A stretch of 64,000 nucleotides of DNA from Puteibacter caeruleilacunae (GCA_005217565.1 SJCO01000003.1:186001-250000), one strand, 5' to 3'; shown: positions 6,785-15,720, counted from the stretch's first letter. Numbers and translations are program-made. Notes: generated from the letters alone by a model not told the origin.

Positions 6785-9676
6785 ATGAAAAAAAAGCAGT
6801 TTTTTTTCCCATTACTTATAATTGCATTATGGTTAGCACCAGTTTTGTGTTATGCTAACCAAGACTCATTGCTTATAAAAAAGAACCTTGCATCTCAACT
6901 TTACAAAGAAGCTGGCAAACTGGTTAGTCAGGGACGATTTGAACAATCAAACCAAAACTTGATCAAATCTGCAAATATAAAGAATGAATTATATGGAGAT
7001 AACTGTGCGCAAAATATTTCCACCTACTTTAATCTTGGCAGAAACTACTATATTCAAAATAAGTTTGATGAAGGATTAAACTACTTGAAACAAGCTGAAG
7101 CCAATGCCATTAAACATTTCGGTAAAAATTTTCCCAATATTGGTCGAATTTATAACCTTATTGGTCTTATTTATAAAGCTAAAGGTGATTATGAAAAAGC
7201 CCTTGATTATTTTGGGCAAGGCTTAACTCTATTGCGAACAGACTCAGTAAGAAAAGCGTCGAGCATCATTGATTGCCACATCAATATTGCCAACACCTAC
7301 TTAAATCAGGAAGATTATAAAAAGTCTATAAACTATTGTAATAACTTACTCAAAAACCGTACTAACCCAGCACTAGAAAAGCTATATAACAACCTAGCTT
7401 TCAGCCACTCTCAGTTAAACAACAACAAAAAAGCAACCTACTATTTCAAAAAATTTATTAACTATCATAATCAACAATCCAACAACTCATTAGACTTAGG
7501 TATTGCTTATAACAATTATGCCGACTATCTTTTTGATAATAGACAGTTTGATAGCATTCCTAAATACTTAAATCTTTCAATTCCAATATTTAAACAAAGA
7601 CTTGGAGATAAACACAGTTACTTATCACAGAGCTATATTAACTTAGGAAATTACTACGCATTTAAGCCTACAACACAAACAACTGTTAAAGCATTTCAGA
7701 AAGAAAAACTTAACAATCTTAGAAATGCTTTAATAAACTATCAACAATCAATAATAACTGTCGTAGATAGCTTTTCCAAGATGGATCCAATGATAAATCC
7801 GATCCTTAAGAATCGTCTAAACGACAATCAACTATTGGATGCTCTTAATCGTAAAGCTCAAATTCTTGCACTTTATGCCGAAAACATTCAACAAGACGAC
7901 AATAAACTAGCAATCAGTTACTTTCATAAAGCATTTGAGACTTACGAGTTATCAACTCAACTTATACATGAAATAAGGTCAGGCTTTTTATCTAGAGATA
8001 GTAAACTTTTACTTGCTGCAAATGAAAGAGATACCTACCAAAATACAATTGAAGTAGCAACAAAGCTTAACCAACTAACGGACTCAGTTTTTTACTTAAA
8101 CAAGGCATTTGAATATGCTGAAAAAAGTAAATCAGCAACATTCCTCGCAGCTGTTCGTGATATTGAAGCGAAAGCATTTGGTGGTATACCTGATACTTTC
8201 TTAATTAAGGAAAAAGAAATTAAACAGGAATTGGCTTTTTATCAGGAACAAATATTCAATGCACTACAATCATTAAACCCTGATACTGAAAAGATTAATT
8301 ACTGGAAAACAGAAATATTTGAAATAAAAAAGCAGCATGAACGCTTAACTGATTTCTTTGAACAAGAATATCCGGAATACTACTCATTAAAATATAAAAA
8401 CAATGTAATCACGATTCCAGAGATACAAAAGAAACTTGATAAAGATGATGCATTATTAGAATATGTATTAGAGGAACCGAATACCATTAACAATCAAGGA
8501 TTACTGCATACTTTCATCATCACTAATAACCATTATGAATTACTATCTATCCCTATTGATTCTGTTTTTTATAAAGCAATCACAACAACCCAAAACTTCC
8601 TCATAAACACCAATGTTTACAGCACAAGAAAAGAAGACTACATAAACTACTGCAAATCAGCCTATAAATTATACGAAAAATTAATCAAACCTGCTGGCTC
8701 AATCATTAATGGCAAAAATCTTATCGTAGTTCCAGACGATAAATTAGCTTACATTCCTTTTGATGCTCTAATTTCATCCACACCAGATGAATCTAAAAAG
8801 ATGAATTTCAAAAAATTACAATACCTAATAAAAGAGTACGCTTTTTCTTATAGTTATTCTGCAACTCTTTTATATGACTATTTTAAAGCTGAAAGAACGG
8901 CTAAAAACAATCTATTAGCAATTAATCCAACCTATACTGGATCGATGCTAAATACCCCTCAAAAGGACAATTTATGGGCTACATTGATGCCTCTTGCCGG
9001 AGCTTCTCAAGAAGTAAAAGAGATTTCTAATCTAATATCATCCCATAAATTAGTGGGAGAAAAGGCAACAGAAGGCAACTTTAAGAAGGTGGCAGAGGAT
9101 TATGATATTTTGCACCTGGCAATGCATACACTAGTCAATGACAGTATTCCGATGTTCAGTAAATTGGTGTTTACAAAAGATGATAACAGCACGCAGGATG
9201 ATGATAACTTACTGAATACTCAAGAAATATATAATATGCATCTTAATGCTAGAATGGCAGTGCTAAGCGCATGTAATACAGGTTCAGGAAAACTTCATAA
9301 AGGAGAAGGAGTAATGAGTTTAGCCAGAGGATTTTTATATGCCGGATGTCCTAGTATCGTAATGACACTTTGGGAGGTCGATGACTTATCTAGTGCAAAC
9401 ATTATCAAAGACTTCTATAAATATCTACATAATGGAAAATCGAAATCCGAAGCACTCAGAAAGGCAAAATTAAATCATCTTGAAGAGGCTGATGCAATTA
9501 AAGCTCACCCATACTTCTGGCTGAGTTATGTATCTGTTGGTGATCAAAATCCGCTATATGTTGGCAGTCATTTTACCATTTTTATGATTCTTCTCTTTGC
9601 GCTTTTCCTTTGGTTTATTTTCGATCTTTATAAAAGCAAAAACAAACTCAAACTACAAAAACGCACCAAAGGGTAA
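6785..9676 (+). CDS. TPR-CHAT protease, secreted and C-terminally membrane-anchored
   Basis: A 963-aa protein: signal peptide (residues 1-25, ending CYANQ), tetratricopeptide-like helical repeats (about 35-420, e.g. YEKALDYFGQGL), a helical linker (~440-540), and a CHAT caspase-like domain (~600-915). One transmembrane helix (~929-950) and a Lys-rich tail follow. The catalytic dyad is intact: His781 in HLAMHTL and Cys830 in LSACNTG, followed by GEGVMSLARGFLYAG. Topology predicts that TPR and CHAT face the periplasm. CHAT domains are cysteine peptidases of the separase/caspase clan; several bacterial ones cut a dedicated partner. It lies divergent to the GG peptide and convergent to the repeat-module membrane protein. 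Substrate unknown. Confidence 0.9.
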   Translation: MKKKQFFFPLLIIALWLAPVLCYANQDSLLIKKNLASQLYKEAGKLVSQGRFEQSNQNLIKSANIKNELYGDNCAQNISTYFNLGRNYYIQNKFDEGLNYLKQAEANAIKHFGKNFPNIGRIYNLIGLIYKAKGDYEKALDYFGQGLTLLRTDSVRKASSIIDCHINIANTYLNQEDYKKSINYCNNLLKNRTNPALEKLYNNLAFSHSQLNNNKKATYYFKKFINYHNQQSNNSLDLGIAYNNYADYLFDNRQFDSIPKYLNLSIPIFKQRLGDKHSYLSQSYINLGNYYAFKPTTQTTVKAFQKEKLNNLRNALINYQQSIITVVDSFSKMDPMINPILKNRLNDNQLLDALNRKAQILALYAENIQQDDNKLAISYFHKAFETYELSTQLIHEIRSGFLSRDSKLLLAANERDTYQNTIEVATKLNQLTDSVFYLNKAFEYAEKSKSATFLAAVRDIEAKAFGGIPDTFLIKEKEIKQELAFYQEQIFNALQSLNPDTEKINYWKTEIFEIKKQHERLTDFFEQEYPEYYSLKYKNNVITIPEIQKKLDKDDALLEYVLEEPNTINNQGLLHTFIITNNHYELLSIPIDSVFYKAITTTQNFLINTNVYSTRKEDYINYCKSAYKLYEKLIKPAGSIINGKNLIVVPDDKLAYIPFDALISSTPDESKKMNFKKLQYLIKEYAFSYSYSATLLYDYFKAERTAKNNLLAINPTYTGSMLNTPQKDNLWATLMPLAGASQEVKEISNLISSHKLVGEKATEGNFKKVAEDYDILHLAMHTLVNDSIPMFSKLVFTKDDNSTQDDDNLLNTQEIYNMHLNARMAVLSACNTGSGKLHKGEGVMSLARGFLYAGCPSIVMTLWEVDDLSSANIIKDFYKYLHNGKSKSEALRKAKLNHLEEADAIKAHPYFWLSYVSVGDQNPLYVGSHFTIFMILLFALFLWFIFDLYKSKNKLKLQKRTKG

Positions 9677-9769
9677 CTGTTAATCAGTTCCCTTAGGTAC
9701 TTGAAAGTTTCCAATAAAACTCCCAATCTAAAAGTATTTCTTTATTTGCCAGTGTATTGAAAGTGAGGT

Positions 9770-9798
9770 ATGTGTAAGGGTATGAAAAATTTAATCAC
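9770..9798 (+). repeat. Decayed GG-peptide leader copy A
   Basis: GTGTAAGGG followed by TATGAAAAATTTAATCAC matches the leader at 6641-6692 (GTGTAAGGGATAATTAAG...TTTAATCAC) apart from a short deletion; the similarity then fades. Confidence 0.5.
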
Positions 9799-9848
9799 TC
9801 TCAAATCACTATTGGCTTACATTTTTCTCTTCTTCTTCTTTTTCTTCT

Positions 9849-9897
9849 AAAGGATAATTAAAACACTAATTTTAATGACTAAATAATTATTTGCTAT
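9849..9897 (+). pseudogene. Decayed GG-peptide leader and start region, copy B
   Basis: AAAGGATAATTAA, CACTAATTTTAATGACTAAA and then TTATTTGCTA line up with the intact gene's leader and its codons 4-6 (TTATTTGCTA). The ATG and about 9 nt around it are missing, so the copy cannot be translated as a peptide. This is the clearest evidence that peptide genes have been duplicated and lost here. Confidence 0.5.
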
Positions 9898-9921
9898 TTA
9901 TATTAAAGTCTATTCGTCTTC

Positions 9922-9965
9922 AAGGTGTAAGGATAATTAAGAAAACACTAACAGACTCTAGTATG
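9922..9965 (+). pseudogene. Decayed GG-peptide leader copy C
   Basis: AAGGTGTAAGGATAATTAAG, then AAAACACTAA, AGACT and TATGATAAC, follow the order of the intact leader and its ATGAAAAC start. The frame then ends after 9 codons inside the 3' end of the convergent gene. Confidence 0.45.
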
Positions 9966-9975
9966 ATAACATACT

Positions 9976-11499
9976 CTATTTCATATATTTAATAATTTTC
10001 TTAGCTTTTCTTCTATAGTAACTATCTTCATTATTAGCTATCTGCTGGAGATACTCCAATGCTCGCTTCTTTTGATTGGTTTCGATATAGCATAGTGCCA
10101 GGTACCACTCAGCTTTCTCAACAAACATATTATCCTTGTCCACTACAACCTTCTCGAGGTGTGCGATTGCATCTTTAAAGCGCTCCATCTCCTGATAAGT
10201 CGCTCCAGCATAGAAGTGGATAACCGGATCGTTGCTAGTCTTTAATTGTTCTTCCAAGAGTGCTGCTGCTACTCCAAAATTACTTTGTTGATAGTTCGAT
10301 ATCGCTTGTTTAAGTTCTAGGCTCATTCCAGTGCCACCGGAACGTACCACTCCTGACATCTCAAATTTTTCGTAGAACTGCCCATGTATCTGATCTGAAG
10401 TAGGATGACTCGTCATGTTTAACACACCACCAACAGCCAATAGTAACACTGCACAGGCAGCTGCTGCAGACCACATTTTACGCACTCGTCCTTTCAATTT
10501 TATGATACCACGAGTATCTTTCTTTTCTATTTTTTCTTCTTCTTTTCTTAAACTATTCAGGTTATCTCTCAGTGCCATAATATCAGTTTCCTCTATGGCC
10601 GCATTAATATCCTGATGTAGTGCAACTTCTTCTGCAAGATCGAGGTTAAAATCCATTTCCTCTTCAAAAGCTCTCAATGCATCATTATCCAGCTCTCCTT
10701 CAATGTATTGTTCTATTTCCTCTGTATCTCTATTCGTTGCAACATTCTTATCTCTAATATCTTCGAGACTCGCTCGTAGACTAATAATATCATTTTCACT
10801 ACCGGCGTCATCAATCTCCTGATACAGTTTAACATCATCCTGAAGACCAATATTGAATGCCAATTCATCTTCAAATTCTGCAAGAAACTCTTCTGGAAGT
10901 TCTCCCGAAACATAGTCGTCCAGTTCTTCTGAAGTATATTGATGTGCTTCCACGTTTTTCGAGATATGCTTCAATGACGCTCTAAGATCCATTACTTCAC
11001 GCTCTTTTAGCGCACCAGCAACCTCGTTTAAAAGCTCCTCATCTTCCATGTTCATCATATCATCGGACGAAGCACTATCCTGCCCGTAATCCTTACGATA
11101 CACTTCATGAACATTCTCTTTAGCAGCTTTTTTATGTTGATTTAAGTGCATTTTATGCAATGAACTCTCCAGTGAGTCCAGCTCAAGATCCATAAAATTA
11201 TCTTCCACCTCTTCTATATAGGAAATCTCTTCGGATAAGCCAAAGCTATACTCATCATCAAAGGCTAGCTCTAAGTCTTCTTCGACATCATACTCTTCTC
11301 TCACATCCTGCAGTGCAGAACGAAGATTCATAACATCATTTTCTAAAGCTGATTCAGCTATTTCCATTTGCAGTCGCAGCTCATTAGCCAACTCATCATT
11401 GACCTCCAGCTCTTGCAAAAAGACCATTTTCGTGGCCTCATCAAGCTCGCCATTTAGGTATTTTTCAACCATTCCGAATAGATTTACATTACTTGTCAT
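9976..11499 (-). CDS. Membrane protein with repeated anti-sigma-like modules and periplasmic TPRs
   Basis: A 507-aa protein with at least three full copies (about residues 6-67, 189-252, 259-320) and two partial copies (75-116, 150-182) of one acidic helical module. The module pattern is an aromatic-rich start with YL/I-x-G-E-L, a middle FxxEL...LxxE, and an end DI-x-x-LR-x-x-L. One transmembrane helix (342-362) and TPR-like helices (394-504) follow. With no signal peptide, the repeats should be cytoplasmic and the TPRs periplasmic, the topology of a transmembrane anti-sigma factor. The modules match the 131-aa protein encoded right after the ECF sigma gene. No zinc-finger Cys/His motif is present. 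ATG 11499 is preferred over an upstream TTG at 11532. The anti-sigma role is inference. Confidence 0.75.
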   Translation of the reverse strand: MTSNVNLFGMVEKYLNGELDEATKMVFLQELEVNDELANELRLQMEIAESALENDVMNLRSALQDVREEYDVEEDLELAFDDEYSFGLSEEISYIEEVEDNFMDLELDSLESSLHKMHLNQHKKAAKENVHEVYRKDYGQDSASSDDMMNMEDEELLNEVAGALKEREVMDLRASLKHISKNVEAHQYTSEELDDYVSGELPEEFLAEFEDELAFNIGLQDDVKLYQEIDDAGSENDIISLRASLEDIRDKNVATNRDTEEIEQYIEGELDNDALRAFEEEMDFNLDLAEEVALHQDINAAIEETDIMALRDNLNSLRKEEEKIEKKDTRGIIKLKGRVRKMWSAAAACAVLLLAVGGVLNMTSHPTSDQIHGQFYEKFEMSGVVRSGGTGMSLELKQAISNYQQSNFGVAAALLEEQLKTSNDPVIHFYAGATYQEMERFKDAIAHLEKVVVDKDNMFVEKAEWYLALCYIETNQKKRALEYLQQIANNEDSYYRRKAKKIIKYMK

Positions 11500-11900
11500 C
11501 ACAATATTTCTTTTTTGTTTCAGATCTTGCAATTTACTTTTCAGCTAAAATCCCGAAAAGATGCACTTGCGTTCGTTTCTTTAATCAACGCAATTATTAA
11601 TCCTACATTGGAATTGACCTATTTGCTCTCTACCAGATACAATCTATCTAATGATACAAATTCATCAAAACCTGTTAATACAAATTAAATTAATAATTGA
11701 TCCAGATTTGTCATTGTCTGACCTTGTATGGAAAGTATAGAAATATCAAATCAGAAGCCTTGTTTGGCACCCTGTTCTTAATGTAATTCTCTGTCTTCTT
11801 CACCTATTAATTCCGAAAATCCCCAAAAGGTGACCCTCTTTTGGTCTTTTTTTTTGACTTTTTTTTCTCTTTCCCAACACCCAACTGATTTCCAGACCTT
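11500..11900. other. Gap with the second copy of the 37-nt element
   Basis: No supported gene. Contains the 37-nt conserved element (11801-11837) placed to transcribe toward the repeat-module gene with a ~300-nt leader, and a T/C-rich run after it toward the 131-aa gene's stop. Confidence 0.5.
11801..11837 (-). promoter_or_regulatory. Candidate ECF-sigma promoter or operator, copy 2
   Basis: On the minus strand: GGGTCACCTTTT, 8 nt, then TCGGAATTAATAGGTG. It aligns without gaps to the element before the GG-peptide gene (6689-6725). It lies between the 131-aa gene and the 507-aa gene, oriented toward the latter. Confidence 0.45.
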
Positions 11901-12299
11901 TTAATCGTTATTTTTTTTTCGCTCCTGACTAATTTTTCCGCTTAAGTCCTTATGAATTCTAGCCATCCCAGACTTAGATTTCTTCTTTACCTTGTCTTCT
12001 GATTCACTTTTTAAGGTTGAATCATCATCTTCATCCAGCAATTTAAAACTTGAATTTTCGATGTCATCCGACGAATTTTGGGTAGAAATTGTTCCGCGGG
12101 AAATTTCTTTTAACGACTCTCGAAGTTTAATAATATCAGCCTCAGCTAAGGCCCGTTCAATATCCTGCTGAAGTTCTAATTCTTCAGCTAACTCACTTAA
12201 CAAAGAAACTTGTTGTATAAATTGTTCCTGTTCTTTTTTACTTAATGCTCCTGTAAGATATTTTTCAACTAATCTAAACAGTTCATCATCAACTGCCAT
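11901..12299 (-). CDS. Small cytoplasmic protein with one anti-sigma-like module
   Basis: A 132-aa soluble protein. Residues ~4-70 are a single copy of the module repeated in the 507-aa membrane protein (LVEKYLTGALSKKE near the start, DIIKLRESLKEI at the end). The rest is a charged, probably disordered tail rich in Ser, Asp and Lys. Its start overlaps the end of the ECF sigma gene by 11 nt, so the two are translationally coupled, the usual arrangement of a sigma factor and its regulator. No transmembrane helix and no zinc-binding motif. A direct sigma-binding role is inferred from position and the shared module. Confidence 0.75.
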   Translation of the reverse strand: MAVDDELFRLVEKYLTGALSKKEQEQFIQQVSLLSELAEELELQQDIERALAEADIIKLRESLKEISRGTISTQNSSDDIENSSFKLLDEDDDSTLKSESEDKVKKKSKSGMARIHKDLSGKISQERKKNND

Positions 12300-12876
12300 C
12301 TTCCATTCGGTATTTATACTCCATGTCCTGCTTAATGCTCTTTACAAGGTATTCCTTGCACTTGTACTTACGCTTTTTGGCATACATTTCACTTTTGTAT
12401 CCCATTATGTGCGCAATTTGTTTTAGAGGAACTTTATCAAAATATAATTGTAAGATTTTTTGGCAGTCTTTTCCCAGGTTCTTAAAATGCTTTTGATACA
12501 AGCGATAGCGTTCATGTTTTTCAATCACTTCTTGCATATCTTCAGTATCAACATCCTCAAAATATTCCTGGTTGTCATATAGGTCAACTTGCTCGTTTCT
12601 TCGAACCTCAAGTTGTTTAAGCCACAACATTTTGCAAACTGCAAATAGATACGTTTCAAACTTACTACTTACAATCTCCAGTTGATTTTGTTTTAATTTA
12701 CGATAGATTATAATAATTGCTTCCTGAAAGATGTCGTGTGCATCTTCATCATTACCTCGATTCTTACGGATATAAAAGTTTATTTTATAAAAAAACTTTT
12801 TATAAACGTACTGTAAAACCAAGTTGTCATTTTTAAGAATCCCGTTAAGAATTTCTTCTTTAGTATAATCTATCAT
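12289..12876 (-). CDS. ECF-type RNA polymerase sigma factor
   Basis: A 195-aa sigma-70 family protein directing RNA polymerase to alternative promoters. Region 2 is seen around residues 15-90 (DAHDIFQEAIIIIYRKL, the -10 recognition and core-binding segment). Region 4 follows at ~135-185 with a helix-turn-helix (LPLKQIAHIMGY-like, here VPLKQIAHIMGYKSEMYAKK). Regions 1 and 3 are absent, as in ECF factors. An in-frame start further upstream would add 28 residues with no family similarity, so ATG 12876 (IDYTKEEILNG follows) is used. Overlap of 11 nt with the following single-module gene. The GGGTCACC-type elements nearby are candidate targets. Confidence 0.88.
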   Translation of the reverse strand: MIDYTKEEILNGILKNDNLVLQYVYKKFFYKINFYIRKNRGNDEDAHDIFQEAIIIIYRKLKQNQLEIVSSKFETYLFAVCKMLWLKQLEVRRNEQVDLYDNQEYFEDVDTEDMQEVIEKHERYRLYQKHFKNLGKDCQKILQLYFDKVPLKQIAHIMGYKSEMYAKKRKYKCKEYLVKSIKQDMEYKYRMEDGS

Positions 12877-13074
12877 ACTTATCCGATGTTTCCGAATTCG
12901 ACAAAATTCTCCGGTCTTTCGTATTTCCCATAATCCCAGATCCGGTAAAACCCACGTCAATTAAGCATTTAAAGATGTTCATAAAATCCGTAAAAAACAA
13001 CATCCCTAGAGAAAATCAAATAAATGCTTTCGTTCTGCAATGATAAAATTAATAAACTATTGCTTCATTATCAA

Positions 13075-13103
13075 ATGCTCCGCCCAAAAGGCGGAGCATT
13101 CAT
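13075..13103. terminator. Hairpin between the phosphohexomutase and the sigma gene
   Basis: ATGCTCCGCC (13075-13084) and GGCGGAGCAT (13090-13099) form a perfect 10-bp GC-rich stem with a 5-nt loop, just after the stop of the minus-strand mutase. The downstream T tract on the minus strand is weak. Confidence 0.55.
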
Positions 13104-13105
13104 AA

Positions 13106-14848
13106 TTATACTAGTTCTTCCATAATTTTATCGATCTTCTCGCTCGATTTTTGCTCTACTTCATCAAAATCAGCTCTTGAAGCAAGTTCTCCTTTCACCT
13201 CAATATAGAACTTAATTTTTGGTTCTGTTCCAGATGGACGTACAGAAATTTTTGTACCATCCTCAGTGAAAAACTGTAGAACATTAGAAGTGATCTTCTG
13301 ATCAATCTTCTTTTTCTCACCTGTACTTACAACAGTTTCAGTCAAGTCGGCATAATCCTTCACTGATTTCATTGGTGATCCACCTAATGAAGTTGGAGGT
13401 GTTGAACGCAATTTCTCCATGATAGCTTGAATCTCTGCTGCACCTTCTTGTCCCTTACGAACGATGTACTTCATTCTCTCTTTAGAATAACCATACTCTA
13501 AATAGATATCTTGAAGAAGTTCGTACAACGATTTTCCTTGATCTTTAGCCCAAGCTGCAATTTCTGCCATCAAAGCACATGATGTTACAGCATCCTTATC
13601 ACGAACAAAATCAGCTGGCAAGAATCCGAAACTTTCTTCTCCTCCACCAATAAACTGCTTAACACCTTCTTGCTCACGAATAATTTCAGCGATAAACTTA
13701 AATCCAGTATAAGTATCGTAATACTCTACATTATTTTTCTTAGCAATCTCAGCGATCAACTCTGTCGACACGATAGTCTTCACTACATACTCATTACCAA
13801 CCAAACGATTTTCCTCTTTCATTTTGGTAATGATATAATAGATAAACAATAAGGCAGTCTGGTTACCATTAACAATAATGTACTCTCCCTTATCATCTTT
13901 AACTACAATACCCAATCGGTCTGAATCAGGATCTGAAGCCATCACCAATTCTGCATCAACTTCCTTGGCTTTTGCAATAGCCATTTCCATTGCTGCCGAT
14001 TCCTCTGGATTAGGAGATACAACAGTAGGAAAATCACCACTCACAACATCCTGCTCTGGTACATTATAAATATTAGTAAATCCAAACTTACGCAAAGCGG
14101 CAGGAATCAACTTAACTCCAGTACCGTGAATAGGAGTGTAAACAATCTTAAGGTCATTCCACTTCTTCACCAATTCTGGCGACAATGAAGCGGTAGCTAC
14201 CTGATCAAGGAATAGATTATCAACAGCCTCTCCAATAACTTCGATCAACTCGCTATTACCTTCAAATTTGATATCCTCAACCTTAACATTAGCAACCTCA
14301 TCAATAATATTCACATCATGAGGAGCAACAACCTGTGATCCATCTTCCCAATAAGCTTTATAACCATTGTATTCTTTAGGGTTATGAGAAGCAGTCAAGA
14401 TAATACCACTCTGCAATCCCAACTCACGAATAGCGAATGAAAGCTCAGGAGTAGGTCTTAAATCTTCAAATAGATATACTTTAATACCATTGGCAGAAAA
14501 GATATTAGCCGAAGTCTCAGCAAATAATTTACTGTTATTACGACAGTCATAACCAATACCAACTTTAATCTGTTCCAATTCTGCAAAATTCTTAATCAAG
14601 TAGTTACTTAATCCCTGAGTTGCAGCACCAACAGTATATATATTCATGCGATTAGTACCGGCTCCCATAATTCCACGCAAACCTCCAGTACCAAATTCCA
14701 GATCTTTATAAAAAGAATCAATCAATTCTGTTTTGTCCTCATTATCAAGCATTCGCTTAATTTCAGACTTAGTTTCCTCACTGTAATCTCCATTTAGCCA
14801 TGCGTTGGCTTTTTCGACTACAGCATCCAAAATCACGTTATTACTCAT
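13106..14848 (-). CDS. Phospho-sugar mutase (phosphoglucomutase/phosphomannomutase)
   Basis: Interconverts hexose 1- and 6-phosphates, supplying glucose-1-P for the adjacent nucleotide-sugar genes. The 580-aa protein has the alpha-D-phosphohexomutase architecture: the phosphoserine loop TASHNPKEYNGYK at about 145-155, the metal-binding loop DPDSDRLG at about 305, the sugar-binding GGGEESFGF loop, and the C-terminal phosphate-binding RPSGTEPKIKFY. Length fits the PgcA-like family. It is the last gene of the rfbA-rfbC-rfbD run (2-nt gap from rfbD). Gluco- versus manno- preference cannot be fixed by eye. Confidence 0.92.
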   Translation of the reverse strand: MSNNVILDAVVEKANAWLNGDYSEETKSEIKRMLDNEDKTELIDSFYKDLEFGTGGLRGIMGAGTNRMNIYTVGAATQGLSNYLIKNFAELEQIKVGIGYDCRNNSKLFAETSANIFSANGIKVYLFEDLRPTPELSFAIRELGLQSGIILTASHNPKEYNGYKAYWEDGSQVVAPHDVNIIDEVANVKVEDIKFEGNSELIEVIGEAVDNLFLDQVATASLSPELVKKWNDLKIVYTPIHGTGVKLIPAALRKFGFTNIYNVPEQDVVSGDFPTVVSPNPEESAAMEMAIAKAKEVDAELVMASDPDSDRLGIVVKDDKGEYIIVNGNQTALLFIYYIITKMKEENRLVGNEYVVKTIVSTELIAEIAKKNNVEYYDTYTGFKFIAEIIREQEGVKQFIGGGEESFGFLPADFVRDKDAVTSCALMAEIAAWAKDQGKSLYELLQDIYLEYGYSKERMKYIVRKGQEGAAEIQAIMEKLRSTPPTSLGGSPMKSVKDYADLTETVVSTGEKKKIDQKITSNVLQFFTEDGTKISVRPSGTEPKIKFYIEVKGELASRADFDEVEQKSSEKIDKIMEELV

Positions 14849-14850
14849 TT

Positions 14851-15720
14851 TTAGCTCTGTTTAATTTCTTGAATACAAAGTTTCAAACTTTCTCTCCAAT
14901 GCGGGATAATGAGTCCGAAATTTTGCTTTATTTTATTTTTATTTAACACACTATATGAAGGTCGCGTTGCCTTTACAGGAAACTCCTTACTTTCAACTGG
15001 ATATACATTACACTCTACTCCAGCCTCTTCGTGAATAGCCAATGCAAAATCATACCAACTGCACACTCCCTCATTTGAGTAATGATAGATACCTGCCTGA
15101 TTCTCATCATCTTTTAAGGATACAATCATATTTAAAATAGCATCGGCAAGATCACCTGCATATGTAGGAGTACCCACCTGATCGAACACCACATTGAGCT
15201 GCTCTCTCTCTTCCCCAAGACGAATCATTGTTTTCACAAAGTTCCCTCCAAACGACGAGTAAAGCCAGGATGTACGTACAATTATCGCCTCAGGCAAAAC
15301 CTCCAAGATTTTACTCTCTCCAACCAACTTACTTTTCCCATAAACCGATTGAGGATTTACTTCATCACTCTCGATATAAGGACGACAGCCTACTCCGTCA
15401 AACACATAATCGGTTGAAACGTGAATAAACTTTGCTCCAAACTTTTTACACGCCGCGGCACAAATTCCTGGAGCTTTAGCATTTAATTTATAACAACCAA
15501 CAACATCATCCTCTGCTCGATCCACTTGTGTATAGGCAGCACAATTTACAAGAACATCTGGTCTAAAGTCTGCCATCATCTGTTCTACTTCATCGACCGA
15601 ACAAATATTCAACTCTTCAACATCAGTAAATAAAAACTCATGCTGAGTATTTTTTATGGCCAGTTTTCGCAGTTCACTACCAAGCTGACCATTACTTCCA
15701 GTAACTAATATCTTACTCAT
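14851..15720 (-). CDS. rfbD: dTDP-4-dehydrorhamnose reductase
   Basis: Last step of dTDP-L-rhamnose synthesis, NAD(P)H reduction of dTDP-4-keto-L-rhamnose. The 289-aa short-chain dehydrogenase has the N-terminal nucleotide-binding GSNGQLGSEL, VNCAAYTQVDRAE, the STDYVFDG segment and the catalytic YGKSK (Tyr-x-x-x-Lys). It overlaps rfbC by 4 nt and precedes the mutase by 2 nt, so it is in one operon with them. Confidence 0.95.
   Translation of the reverse strand: MSKILVTGSNGQLGSELRKLAIKNTQHEFLFTDVEELNICSVDEVEQMMADFRPDVLVNCAAYTQVDRAEDDVVGCYKLNAKAPGICAAACKKFGAKFIHVSTDYVFDGVGCRPYIESDEVNPQSVYGKSKLVGESKILEVLPEAIIVRTSWLYSSFGGNFVKTMIRLGEEREQLNVVFDQVGTPTYAGDLADAILNMIVSLKDDENQAGIYHYSNEGVCSWYDFALAIHEEAGVECNVYPVESKEFPVKATRPSYSVLNKNKIKQNFGLIIPHWRESLKLCIQEIKQS

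Larger units (their letters stand above)
9677..9975. other. Gap with three decayed copies of the GG-peptide leader
   Basis: The space between the convergent CHAT and repeat-module genes contains three partial plus-strand copies of the block that precedes the GG-peptide ATG (listed separately). A weak hairpin (GGGTAACTG / CAGTTCCC, 9671-9692) overlaps the CHAT stop but lacks a T tract. A 22-codon frame starting at 9782 (MKNLITLKS...) ends in a Phe run and has no GG motif, so it is not called. Confidence 0.5.

Noticed and set aside
9782-9850. 22-codon frame after leader copy A
   Set aside because: No GG motif; product ends in a Phe run encoded by a CTT/TTC tract, so chance is likely.
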